Shown: one piece after another, positions 10,474 to 21,797 of the stretch
Numbering within the stretch: the stretch's first letter is position 1
Layout of the letters: each line of letters begins with the position of its first letter
Source of the DNA: Chrysomallon squamiferum
Taxonomy: Eukaryota; Mollusca; Gastropoda; Neomphalida; Peltospiridae
NCBI GenBank assembly: GCA_012295275.1
Contig: CM022673.1
Coordinates: 30,139,473 to 30,169,472 of the forward strand
Direction: 5' to 3'
DNA length: 30,000 bases
Program-made: the position numbers and the translations under genes
Notes under the pieces: generated by a model
Seen by the model: only the letters and a program-made list of their open reading frames with translations
Database searches by the model: none
Told to the model about the DNA's origin: nothing

Positions 10474-10612
10474 GAGAGCTATAAAAGCTACTATTGTGCT
10501 TCTTCCTCTGCTGGGAATTACAAATCTCATATTTCTCGCTCAACCTGCAGACAAAGATTCATTTTTGATGATGGTTTACAGGGTTACCAACGCCATATTG
10601 CCATCTTGCCAG
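10474..10612 (+). CDS. Class B1 peptide GPCR, exon encoding TM6, ECL3 and start of TM7
   Basis: The exon is 139 nt, phase 2 in and phase 0 out, with acceptor AATTTCAG and donor CAG|GTAAGC. The peptide starts RAIKATIVLLPLLGITNLIF. KAT is the cytoplasmic cap of TM6 and PLLG is the class B TM6 kink motif. GITN in place of the GITY of CRF receptors or the GIQF of calcitonin receptors favours the PDF-receptor group. AQPADKDSF is ECL3. MMVYRVTNAILPSCQ opens TM7 and ends on the conserved Gln, which precedes Gly in the next exon. This is the most diagnostic exon of the gene. The PDF-receptor assignment rests on remembered motif patterns and not on an alignment. Confidence 0.94.
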
Positions 10613-11596
10613 GTAAGCCAGACATTAACCTAATTAACGGACAAAAGCCCGTGAGATGAACATTTAAGCAACATTTATTATTTCATAAGCCAGTAATATA
10701 ATTCATGATGCTTTTTGAACTATGATTAAAAACAAAGGTTATAATTATTGAGGTTAAAGCACGAACTGAAATTCATAATTGTTTACAGGAATAATTAGAA
10801 AAAAAACAGATGGATTAATTGATGGATGGATGGATGATTGAAATGACGGTCAGATAGATGGATAGAAGGATGGATAGGTGGATGCAAGGAAGGAAGGAAA
10901 GATAAAAGAAAGAATCTATATATAAGAAAATAAGAAATAAAGAAATTTAAAAAAGAAAGAAAACAGAAATAAAATGAGAAATAAAAAGCAAGAATAAGGA
11001 CATTAATCTTTCTTCGCAAAGAGAACATTTACAGTTAATTAGTTTTATTATTACCTAAGCCTAGCAAATAACAGGATTGGTGAAAGATATTAAAAACCAT
11101 AACTATTGTTTTACACTAAAACCCATGTCGATGGGGCATCACAGTTAACAAATCATTCCAACAACATGAGGTAAAAAACACAAAGATCTTTCAGAATTCA
11201 GTATTATTGGCTGTTTATAGCCTTAAAGGAAGTAATTTGTTTTTATTTTCAAATTACCTGTGTAAACGAGCGATGATGTATTTTTTTTATAACAGCTAAT
11301 AAAAATCCCACGTTAATCTTTATTAATATTTATCTTCCTTCGTCTGCCATAGAAAGCAGAGTTCATTGTTTTATGTAGTCACGACAACACAGTAAAACTG
11401 CTTGTTATGGCTTCCGTTTATTTACACTTGGATAAAAGCTGCGTGCTTTGGGAATAGTTTCTCAACAACTTAAATTTGTTCTGCAGTGTTCGTGTTGAGG
11501 GAGAACAAAGTGATGTATATCCAGGGTACCACGAGGGACAACAGCGATTTATGTTTGATGAGTACTTTAGATTGTGTTTCTTTTCTTGTATTTCAG
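10613..11596 (+). other. Intron within TM7
   Basis: The intron runs from GTAAGCC to TTGTATTTCAG, in phase 0. It holds a GATG/GATA-type tetranucleotide tract at 10810-10880 and A-rich runs to about 11000. No coding or mobile-element signal was seen. Confidence 0.85.
10810..10915. repeat. Degenerate GATG/GGAA tetranucleotide tract
   Basis: GATGGATGGATG units decay into GATA and GGAA variants. Confidence 0.85.
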
Positions 11597-11638
11597 GGTA
11601 TATTCGTCACTGCACTCTATTGTTTTATGAATACTGAG
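11597..11638 (+). CDS. Class B1 peptide GPCR, 42-nt exon encoding the TM7 core
   Basis: The exon is exactly 42 nt, phase 0 on both sides, with acceptor TTTCAG and donor GAG|GTGAGC. It encodes GIFVTALYCFMNTE: the conserved TM7 Gly after Gln, the aromatic end of TM7 and the N-x-E motif that opens helix 8. A 42-nt, 14-residue TM7 exon is a known feature of class B1 genes. Its skipping in mammalian CRHR1 and the calcitonin receptor gives in-frame, signalling-impaired isoforms. The same length and phase here both confirm the family and allow the same event. Confidence 0.93.
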
Positions 11639-12790
11639 GTGAGCATATGAAAACGATCCATATTTGTTATTCAAAGTATTTGCTATTTTATAAGTATTCA
11701 GTTATTAATATCCGAAATCAAATAAAATTGCTATGGCAGGTAATTTTCATAAATGTAACGCGAGAAAAAAAAAATTCCCGCTGTTGCCACATAACCGATT
11801 AGATACAGCTAAGTTGAAAGAAGCAGAACTGTCTAGGATGTGAAATAACCTTTAAGGATGATTCTTATATTTGATCGTTACGTCCATTACTCGTGTCTTT
11901 AATATCTGTTCGACGACGTCACGATGGGTAAACGTGTCAACTCTCTGTGTATACTCAGATATTGTTATTTTATTGCTGTACTGTGTTGTGTGTACTCAGA
12001 TATTGTTATTTTATTGTGTACTGTATTATTAGTCAACTCTCTGTGTGTACTCAGATATTGTTATTTTATTGCTTACTGTGTTATTAGTTAACTCTCTGTG
12101 TATACTCAGATATTGTTATTTTATTGCTGTACTATGTTATTAGTTAACTCTGTGTGTACTCAGATATTGTTATTTTATTGCTGTATTGTGTTATTAGTTA
12201 ACTCTCTGTGTGTACTCAGATATTGTTATTTTATTGCTGTACTGTGTTATTAGTTAACTCTCTGCGTGTACTCAGATATTGTTATTAGTTAACTCTCTGT
12301 GTGTACTCAGATATTGTTATTTTATTGCTGTATTGTGTTATTAGTTAACTCTCTGTGTATACTCAGATATTGTTATTTTATTGCTGTATTGTGTTATTAG
12401 TTAACTCTCTGTGTATACTCAGATATTGTTATTTTATTGCTGTACTGTGTTATTAGTTAACTCTCTGTGTGTACTCAGATATTGTTATTTTATTGCTATA
12501 CTGTGTTATTAGTTAACTCTCTGTGTATACTCAGATATTGTTATTTTATTGCTGTATTGTGTTATTAGTTAACTCTCTGTGTATACTCAGATATTGTAAT
12601 TTTATGGCTGTACTGTGTTATTAGTTAACGTTCGACGCAAGAATATAAAACAGTCACATGAACAGTACAAAATGTATTTTGTCCATTTCTTATTGCCACA
12701 TTCGATATATTTTAAAATGAAATCTTTTCTATAGCATCCAATACGTAACATCATATATTTTTTTCCGCTACATAAATTTGTTTCTTTCAG
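11639..12790 (+). other. Intron carrying a 56-bp minisatellite
   Basis: The intron runs from GTGAGCATA to TTTCTTTCAG, in phase 0. More than half of it is the tandem array at 11936-12630. The remainder is ordinary A+T-rich sequence. Confidence 0.85.
11936..12630. repeat. Minisatellite, 13 copies of a ~56-bp unit
   Basis: The anchor ACTCAGATATTG recurs at 11953, 11994, 12049, 12104, 12158, 12214, 12270, 12305, 12361, 12417, 12473, 12529 and 12585. Most spacings are exactly 56, with shorter ones (41, 54, 55 and 35) at the left and centre from internal deletions. The unit includes GTTATTTTATTGCTGTACTG and GTTATTAGTTAACTCTCTG. The right-hand copies are nearly identical, which implies recent expansion. 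Confidence 0.96.
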
Positions 12791-13057
12791 GTTCAGAGTG
12801 TTATTAGAAAGAAATGGAAACGATTTCAAATCAATCGAGCTATGAATTCACGGATACGACGTCGGAGCTCGAGGACGTCATCGTTCTTTCTCTCGCAAAG
12901 TGAGGTAGTCTTCATGGTTTCATTTCGGAAAAAAAAAGTCTGCCCGTCACGTGGCTACATTTTCTCTCGCGCGGAGTCAAGCATGCAACCTTGCACGTGC
13001 TTAGACGAGTCATGCACAGCATGCGCAAAGGATTTAAAATATCTGCACCATCTCTAG
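12791..13057 (+). CDS. Class B1 peptide GPCR, exon encoding helix 8 and C-terminal tail, read-through end
   Basis: Acceptor TTTCTTTCAG opens VQSVIRKKWKRF, the helix-8 sequence that follows NTE in class B receptors. The tail RIRRRSSRTSSFFLSQSE is basic and Ser/Thr-rich, as expected for kinase and arrestin regulation. The frame stays open for 50 more codons to a TAG at 13055-13057. That part contains FRKKKVCPSRG and a Cys-rich CTCLDESCTAC that could be palmitoylated or Zn-binding, and it stays relatively GC-rich, which supports it being coding. Two internal donors, AAA|GTGAGG (exon end 12899, phase 1) and GAG|GTAGTC (exon end 12904, phase 0), could instead splice to downstream tails. AATAAA at 13272-13277 would serve the read-through form. 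Helix 8 is certain; the end is not. Confidence 0.8.
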   Translation, partial: VQSVIRKKWKRFQINRAMNSRIRRRSSRTSSFFLSQSEVVFMVSFRKKKVCPSRGYIFSRAESSMQPCTCLDESCTACAKDLKYLHHL

Positions 13058-13271
13058 TCATAATAATACAGTTTCTTCTATGTGCTGAGGGAAATACATT
13101 TGCTTGTATAGTTTTGATTTGTAGATAAATGAAAAAGTATCTCGTTTGATTTTTTGCTCAAAATCTCAAATAGAAAATTCTCAAAAACAAACAGTGCAAT
13201 ATTAAACAAGAACCAAATGAACATGAATATAATTAAATCCAAACATATCTAAGAATAACTCTTGTTTAAAA

Positions 13272-13277
13272 AATAAA
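13272..13277 (+). terminator. Candidate poly(A) signal for the read-through receptor transcript
   Basis: AATAAA lies about 215 bases after the TAG at 13055-13057. In A+T-rich DNA this hexamer is common by chance, so only its position supports it. Confidence 0.35.
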
Positions 13278-13429
13278 TAAGGTAAACTCGTAAAAAGAAT
13301 TAGAGAATACGTTAACATTCGAGAATACGAAAACTAATTAACATGGATAGCAGCTTGAACGCTTTGTTTCTGCTAAAAATTGTACACGGCCTTTTTTTAT
13401 GTTACATGCCAGACCACTGGTTGTTACAG

Positions 13430-13574
13430 TCACATGTCCCCAGTTATAACCAATCGAAATTGCTGAAAAGTGTTCTTGATTCTGGCGTCTCGTTGAATAG
13501 AACATTCACTGCTTTCTTCACCAGCTGTCCATGTCACTACATTCTGAGGCAAACCAGTTCAAAACTTTTAACTG
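13430..13574 (+). CDS. Candidate alternative receptor-tail exon, uncertain
   Basis: This is a segment with markedly higher G+C than its surroundings, between acceptor GGTTGTTACAG and a strong donor ACTG|GTGAGT. One frame is open throughout (phase 0 in, phase 1 out), encoding SHVPSYNQSKLLKSVLDSG and then a stretch with CPCHYIL. It would be compatible with the GAG|GTAGTC donor at 12904. Its outgoing phase 1 enters the exon at 19578 in the frame that stops at 19646-19648. The peptide has no resemblance to class B tails that I recognise. It could be an exon of this gene, a relic of a mobile element or chance. Confidence 0.25.
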
Positions 13575-15746
13575 GTGAGTTGATTTTAGCTTTTGTCATA
13601 TTTTCATTTCTAAAATAAATTTTAAAAAATACGTAAAATGCTATTTCAGTATTATTATTTGATTGTTTATTTCATTGTTGTGTACTGCCATTTATATTCG
13701 TCCACTGGTAGAATAACTGCATGTGTATTTCTGTACATGATGTGAACATTTCCATTATATTTTATTTTACGTTCTGTGATTATCATACATTTGCAAGTAT
13801 ATTATTAATATATGGAAATTTTATTGACAAAATGTATATTGATAAAATCATGACTCTTGATTACTTGGCAACCTCATCAGTTCCTTTTAAGGAAACGCAA
13901 TGAAAATAATCATAATATATATTTATATATATATACTGTCTTAGAGTATTGAAGCTAGTTTGCTGCTTATTTATACATAACTCGGGTTTCGATGTTTCTG
14001 ATATTGTTAAAGTTATTTTTATAAGATAACTGACATAAAAATGTACACTTCCTATTTATACAAACAGAAACTCACAGTCATGTGAAAAGAAAATAATAAC
14101 TATGACATTAACATTAACATTAACAACAAAAACAACAACAACAACAGTAAATAAATAAATGAATAGATAGATAGATAGATAGATAATATTATAAATTATT
14201 ATTTATTAAATAACCTACATTAAGAGAATGAACCTAAAAGGAATATCTATCTTTAATTATGCAAATTATTAACTGACCACTCATTGTCAGTCTTACTATT
14301 TAATCAGCCAATCAACCGTGGATCATTTAGTTACCCTTCATGAGAACAGCTAATTTATTAACATTACACTACAGAGATACGATTTTGGCCATGTCTTCAT
14401 AACGACGGTGATTAACTAAACGAGTGAATAACAGATGATTTTTAAAAAACGAACAAAAAAACAAAAACAAAACAACAACACCCAGCAACCTGTTTTTATT
14501 ATCCTACTTTTAACAGTATGTCTTAAATTACTAACATACTGTTGCTATGTAATTTCTTAGGTAATAAAATAATATGTGATTTTTAAAGATACAATATGTC
14601 TTCAGGAACTAAAGAAAATGCTTTGTTCAGCACTCGCTTGCTTTCCAAGTACACCGTTTCCTATTTCGTCATAACACTCAAGATGCACCTAACATCATGG
14701 ACGAATATACATGGCACAACAATATTAATGTACATATTTTCTTTTTCTTTAATTGAATTTCAGATTAGATTGTTAAAATATTTTGGAAGAAGTTAATTTA
14801 TAAATTTTTAAATGACAAAGCTTAAATCTTAACCAAAATCGTACCTCTGTAGGGATTACTTGACGGGCTGAAAAGCGATTTAATGATATGTTTTATATTG
14901 AAAATGTAAATGAGACAGGGTGACTGATGTGTACGTGTTTATGCGTGTGTGTACGTATGTGAATGCGTGCATAAACTTATTAAGAATTGGAGAGAGAGAA
15001 AAGTTCGATGACCACCAAAAAGGCCAAGCGCCAGTTGTATTGTATACAACGCCCATTACTAAGCGTTAGCATCTAAGCTTTCGACCACGGCTTTACATAA
15101 AATTAATATTATTTTGTATTAGCATCAGTTTCTCCAACTCTAAAGTGTTTTGTAGCAATATCAAAACTTTAAATGCGGTATAATTGCATTACCTGTCGAT
15201 CATCAAAACCGTTTACTTCTAAATTAATCAAGGTTTATGGAAAACAGTCATGATACAGATTACTAATTAGAGCTACGTTGGGCATGAATCGCGATTCCAC
15301 AACAAAACATGGCGTTCTTATTGTTATGGATATTACGTTTTGAGGCGAAAAGAATTTAATTAAAGATATAAAATAGACGAACCAGGCTGATGGTGAAGGA
15401 AGGTTTAACTAAACTTAGTTATAAAACAAAAGTTGTTTACTAACTACAAATTATGTTTATTGAATTAAAATGAGAATGTATAAATTTGTGAATGGAACTA
15501 TTAACGATTTGTTTCCACTTTGCTCTTCATGTTCATTTTTATCGGCGTAAATGGTCGAATTAAATTGTTATGAACAAAGTATCGATTTCTTTCTTTGCAA
15601 ATATAGACGTACTGATGTTAGATGCGACAAAGTGCTATACGATAATACACAGTGCATTAATATGTCTCTCTTCCTGTCTCTTTCTCTCCGATTCTTGGTA
15701 TATTTATTTATCTTCGTTTCTTCTATCCTGTTTATTTGCCTGTTTA

Positions 15747-16326
<580 letters not shown>

Positions 16327-16499
16327 CCAGAGACCTACCTACTCTATGGCTGTTTGTCGTCTGTTTGTCTCTCTCTTTCGTTACATTTCCTTCTCCTTGA
16401 ATACTGTCTGTTAAAATGTAGTTTTTGTTTGTTCCATTTTTTTAGTTTTTCATTTTTTCTTCCTTCCTTTGTCTGTCTATTTTACTTCTTATCTTTCTT

Positions 16500-18240
16500 T
16501 TTATAACCGAACCAATTTCAGACTTCCAGTTACTATAAAAGAATATTAGCTCAAGAAGATTTTGTAGCTGGATGCAATTGAAAATTATTGCCGACATTCC
16601 TGGCTTATTTCTCCAGCTGAACTAAACTGTCATGGAAAATGACTTACAGCTAATCTTCCTAAAACTGGAACTGCATCACTTTGAAAGAACATGTTAAACA
16701 AATTGTATCAAACTCAACGAGGTGCAAGTTGAGCTGGAGATGTAATGTTCTAAATCAGCTTTTTGATTGACATTTTCAACGAGAAATATCCCATATCAGT
16801 GTCGAAATGCTTACAAAGGAAAATTAGCGGCGAATGTTATTCGATCTAAAAATACAGCTTTACAAAACCACATTTCAGAAGTTCCATCAACAACACAGAC
16901 ACGTGTGACTTTGTAACAGTCGGCTGCCGTTGAATTTGTTAAGTTGACATGTTTGATAACAATTGTTGTAAAAAAGAATGTAATATTCTAGACACGTGAC
17001 CACTGATACCAGTATTATAGAATTCAGAGTAAAAATAAAATGTATAATGCAACCAGTTTGTTATCGTTAACATTCTAGCTTGGTATGTTTGTTACCTCTC
17101 AAAAAAATTTAACTGATTAAAACAGGTGTTAATTCAGTTAATCCAGATGGTCTGGTGACTAAGCAACTCATTCAAGTAAGAAATAAAATAATAATAATTT
17201 AATTATAAAATCTATTCACTTTGCATAACAAAACTGGTTAATACTGTTTAGCAAAAATAATTAAAATGACATCTTAAATATTAAATGAATACTGCATGGA
17301 AAGTTCAGTCACATATTACTGCTTCTGAGAAAGTTATTGACAAAATAAACTTTAATGGAGCTTTGGGCCTTGCTAAACCAGATCTTCTACCTCAAAAGCC
17401 AAGTGACAGTGGCAAGTGACAATATTAAGACGATAATTTTCTGGTGTGCTGGAGCTGCCTGGATGAGCTGTTTATAGGTTTATTTATGAACTCTGCAGTA
17501 AATAATGGTTAAGTTTACAGGAACATTTAACTGTAATACTGCATCAGATAATCAGAGACCGTTTAACTTTAAGGTCAAGTATCATTGGACTAATACTAAC
17601 ACCATAAGGAGCATCGAATCATCGAACTAAATGACAATTACTTTGCTTATGTTAATTGCTAACTTAATTTCTATTGTAAATACAATGTTACTGTATTGGA
17701 TTGAGAAAAATAATAATAAAGAGTATTTCCTTATTAACTAGGTATGTAACTTTTCACAGTGTAGGGGCACTGAGGGTAGACATATTAGGATGTAATGCCG
17801 ATCGATGCATTTCTTAATAATGAGACATTTGGACTTTAAGAATATATTTATCAAGAATGTGCCCATTTTAAAGCTACTGTAGGGTGCCTATGATCCAGTT
17901 TAACTAGGTTGTGTCGAAGAATATTATATTAATCTGGAAGTATGTAACTGACTTTTAAAGGTTTCATTGAGAAAAATAACCTTCAAAATACAATAGGTAA
18001 GAATTACAAGAATGGCTGAAATAAAATAATAATTTAGGCCATTTGCTTCTTGAAGTCCCTATATTACAATATACAATTATTGATCAACGAAGATTAGCTT
18101 AAAAGTGATGATAAACATAACTCAATATTTGTTTGCCATTTTACGATACACGACACGTCTTGTATGAGCTTCGGAATTTATTCAGTCGGGAAATAAAACA
18201 TTCAATGTTGTTGCCTTAATTCTTTCTTTCTATCTTCCAG
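16500..18240. other. Non-coding stretch between candidate tail exons
   Basis: A+T-rich sequence without recognisable coding, RNA or transposon content. If the receptor uses the distal tail exons this is intron; if it ends at 13057 this is intergenic. Confidence 0.5.
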
Positions 18241-18300
18241 ACCCTATATTCTGCCAACACGTTGCCTATTTTCACTTATGACGTTATCAGTGAAATGTGA
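18241..18300 (+). CDS. Candidate alternative terminal exon of the receptor
   Basis: One of the best acceptors in the window, TTCTTTCTTTCTATCTTCCAG, precedes 60 bases that in phase 0 read TLYSANTLPIFTYDVISEM and then TGA. Phase 0 matches the GAG|GTAGTC donor at 12904, giving a tail of ...FLSQSE-TLYSANTL. AATAAA at 18565-18570 could end the transcript. The segment is short, and long pyrimidine tracts arise easily in this DNA, so this is a proposal from splice-site quality and phase only. Confidence 0.3.
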   Translation, partial: TLYSANTLPIFTYDVISEM

Positions 18301-19088
18301 AATTAAATTATTATGTCTTTCTCAAAATAGTTATTTCTGTAGCATTTATATAATATATTAATACTGTCAAAATAACAGATTTATTTCGTAAAGAGTCGCT
18401 TAACGCTGACTGCAGTCATAATTCATTCTGACAGTGATAATGGATCCGATGAATACTAATTGTTTTAACTGATTTTACATTATTACCGAACATTACAGAA
18501 CGACTGTCATGTTACCGGACGACTTTAGAGTAGTATTAACACATAACTACATATATGTATATATAATAAAATATCCCATGTAATATGACTTACTAGCTAA
18601 CTAATTAATGACAACAAGAACAATAATAATAATAACAAACAAAATAAATAAATAAATAAATAAAAGTAAATTTATAACAAAAGAATGTTTAGGTTTGATA
18701 CATTATTGTTTGCAAAAAATGGTGTATTCATCTTTTCTGTCTTTTTTTTTATCTTCTAATTCTGTTATCATTTAAAATTATTTGATTATAAATCATTTTG
18801 ACAGTTTAGTTGCAAAGAAATACGCAAAAATGCTGACTCGTAAACGGCTTAATAGCTAATATTGCCACATTCATTATGGTGCTATGACGAAAGATAATGT
18901 TATAAACATTGCAGTGAGACTCAAGAATTTGATTATTCCTCACTAAACAATTGTACAAAAACAAGTGCCGTTGTTCTGAAATGAAACAAAGCATAATGAA
19001 TTATGCCACAGTGCCTTTTTGCATATGTTGGTATATATATGAACTGGTATATAATTACTTATAATTATATTTTTTCTACCTGCAGACT

Positions 19089-19119
<31 letters not shown>

Positions 19120-19577
19120 ATTCCAATAAGTCATTTACTTTAAACAAAGGTATCAGATTTGAAATTTTCTTTTTCTGTAGTATTGCAACCTATTCAGTCA
19201 TACGACCATTTATTAGATAGTTTGTTCATTATTATCCATCCATATCTATCAATTAATCCGGTTTTGTTCTGTACAGAAATACGCCAGTCCCTGACATTTC
19301 TTTAGTGCAAATTATCACATTCTTATTACTAGCATAGAATACTGATTCAGTGCTAGACTAAAAGGTGCTTAAAGCATTTATGAAAATATTACACCAGCAA
19401 TACTTTACATTATTCTATGAGTAATGTGTTTTGGTTTACTTTTGTATATTTGTAGTTGTTCTCTTTTAGCATACATTTGTATGTATATGACTTTGTATAT
19501 GTCTTTGTAATGTATGCTTCACTTCTATTTGATGTATTTCCATTTTTTTCAACATTTATGTTTTGTTACTTTTACAG
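18301..19577. other. Non-coding stretch with TA microsatellite
   Basis: A+T-rich sequence with AATA units at 18641-18664 and a TA dinucleotide run at 19089-19115. No coding signal was seen other than the candidate exons on either side. Confidence 0.55.
19089..19115. repeat. TA dinucleotide microsatellite
   Basis: About 13 uninterrupted TA units. Confidence 0.95.
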
Positions 19578-19722
19578 AGCATCTCGACGCCATCAACCAA
19601 CAAAGCTCAGATTTTCAAAACGAGTCTCCAACTCTGACAGCTCACTGATAACTTCAGCAACACCTTCACTGACAGTTCATGGTTTTGCTGTCAGGAAAAA
19701 TTGTCCTTTGTGTTACCTATAG
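19578..19722 (+). CDS. Candidate distal C-terminal tail exon of the receptor
   Basis: A strong acceptor (GTTTTGTTACTTTTACAG) precedes a segment of about 45% G+C in A+T-rich DNA. The longest reading enters in phase 2 and gives ASRRHQPTKLRFSKRVSNS, then a Ser/Thr-rich stretch (SLITSATPSLTVHGF) to a TAG at 19720-19722. This composition is typical of GPCR tails. However, no good phase-2 donor is visible in the helix-8 exon. Phase 0 entry (from the 12904 donor) gives a 19-residue tail starting SISTPSTNKAQ and stopping at 19635-19637. Phase 1 entry (from the 12899 donor) gives KHLDAINQQSSDF and stops at 19646-19648. ATTAAA at 20165-20170 is a possible poly(A) signal. The exon looks real; its frame is unresolved. 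Confidence 0.4.
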
Positions 19723-21692
19723 AAATTAGTTTTCTCTTAAAGGATTCCAAATGCGGAAAGCAATCAAATGCCATTTAGTCTGCTCTGAAATTTGAAAATT
19801 AGTATATTTATTATTGTTATTTTTTTAATATATATATTTTGTTATAATTATTGTTATTTATTTGTTTTCATAACAGAAATAGTGAACTGTGATTATATCT
19901 ACATGATGATACAGTCATTAATTTTGTGAACTGTTATGTTTTGTTAAATTCTGTTTGATATTGTATAGTGAAATACAATGTACTTATTTATGTGTTTGTT
20001 ATTTTTTCTTGTTCCACAGATGTTGATTTATGTTGAATAATTATTTTGATATGTTGTATTAGGAGAAAATCACACTGTTAGACAATATCTGACCTGAACA
20101 TCTAATGCAAATATACTCATATTATAATATAATATAATATTATACAATACAATACAATATAAAAATTAAATGATGTTAACAGAATTATTAAAAATCACAT
20201 TCAAAACAATTATTTTCGGACGAATTAAAAAGTTCCGAATTTGCATAGACGGAAGCAAAAAGATTTGTATTAAGTTAAAACCATAACAGAGTTTGTGAAG
20301 TGATATATATGAAAAGTATTTATTTACTGGAATAAACGCAACAAACATAGCGGTATATTTATATAATAAGTGGAAAAATAATACTTTAATGAAAAATAGA
20401 AACACGCACTCGTGATTCCATGAACGAACAGCAGATGACAATAAGCCAAATGCTGCTCAGAAATAACCCTACAAGTGAATTTGAAAAATAATATAAATCG
20501 ATACAATCGGAAGAAATAGTTCATCATATGTGACAAGACTTATTAGAAATCGTGATGTTATTTTTAGACAAGTGAACAGAGACAAGATAATATAGATAAG
20601 ATAAATGGGTTATATATAAAGAATATTATCAATGATCAGTCATACATCACTCAACTTCACGTCAATCTGGTATTTGACAGGAGACGGAAAGGAAGTGTAA
20701 GGGATTCGCAAAGCAATATTAAAAACCAAAATATGCGAAAACGATTAAAAAACATTACTATATATACAACTATAGAACATCAATTCGTAAATTTCTGTCC
20801 GTGTAATTTTCAAACTCCATATGTAACATCATCATTTCATTAAGAAATTACACGTCAAACTATCAATAGTTCAACGATTATTGTACAGGCAACAGTCAGC
20901 TATCCATGAAACTGTGCTCATAATGTTTGCTATTAAGTTATAAACTGATAAAACTTTGAAGACATCAGCAGCTTGTGATCGTGAAGCATTGTCAATATGA
21001 GCAGGCAACAGGTTTTAAAAATATTACAACTGTAAACTGCCAGAACTTTTCTCTGTATGAAGCTACCGATGATTTATGACGTACCTATAATTCTGTAATA
21101 TGAGAAACTTTACATATGCTGTTAAATAGGATTTTCTTCTCTTAAAACTAGCAGACTTCTTCGTTGCTGATATTAATATCACATCGTACAAATAATATCC
21201 TTTAAAAGAATGCTTTGGCTTGTTATGGACAATTGGTCATTGATTTTATTTTTCTGAAACTTTGCAGTATTACCTGGTTATATTTGGGAAAGCAGTCTTA
21301 CCTATTCACATGCAGATTTTACTAGAATGAGCAGGATATCCTGACTGTTTAAGAGAATTATAACCAGTCAAATTGATTTCTTGAAATAGGCAGTTTAAAT
21401 CAAACATATATTGATAGGACGGGGTAAGCCGTTGAGCCATCCCTGCTTAAAGCTTTCAGGACTGATATACCTGAAGGATGAGCCATTTGTTGATATAGAA
21501 AACATAAGTTTTTTTCTTTAGAAAAAGCTGTTCTGAACCAAGGTCAGTGTGGAACTCAACCAAACAGGTATGTAAATTTCAATGTAACAGATGTTCCTTT
21601 GTGGAAATGCAGTTAATACTGGTACAGATAGGTATTATTGTCGCCTGTTTTCTTTATACTGAATTAATTGGTTACAATAATCTACTAAACCC

Positions 21693-21797
21693 AGCATATA
21701 GGCATGTAGTGTAAGCATATAGGCATGTAGTGTAAGCATATAGGCATGTAGTGTAAGCATATAGGCATATAGTGTAAGCATATAGGCATGTCGTGCA
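21693..21797. repeat. 21-bp tandem repeat, five copies
   Basis: The unit AGCATATAGGCATGTAGTGTA starts at 21693, 21714, 21735, 21756 and 21777. The first three copies are identical, the fourth has one change (CATAT for CATGT) and the last decays after TCGTG. Confidence 0.97.

Larger units (their letters stand above)
13058..15550. other. Candidate 3' UTR and large downstream intron, left part
   Basis: Apart from the candidate exon at 13430-13574 this is A+T-rich sequence with short simple repeats, such as GATA units at 14164-14186 and CAA runs at 14128-14150. A GC-richer patch at about 15005-15095 is not assignable: it resembles neither an intact tRNA nor a complete SINE. The frames at 13721-13903 and 14596-14796 have no family signature. 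Confidence 0.5.

Noticed and set aside
10271-10543. Minus-strand Ser-rich 90-codon frame
   Set aside because: It is the reverse translation of the CTA array and overlaps the TM6 exon on the other strand.
14596-14796. 66-codon + frame starting MSSGTKENALF considered as a tail exon
   Set aside because: No good acceptor and donor with compatible phase, and the C-terminal half is A+T-rich intronic sequence.
15005-15095. GC-richer patch considered as a tRNA-derived SINE
   Set aside because: No clear A box and B box at proper spacing and no SINE tail; similarity to cephalopod SINEs is too weak to claim.
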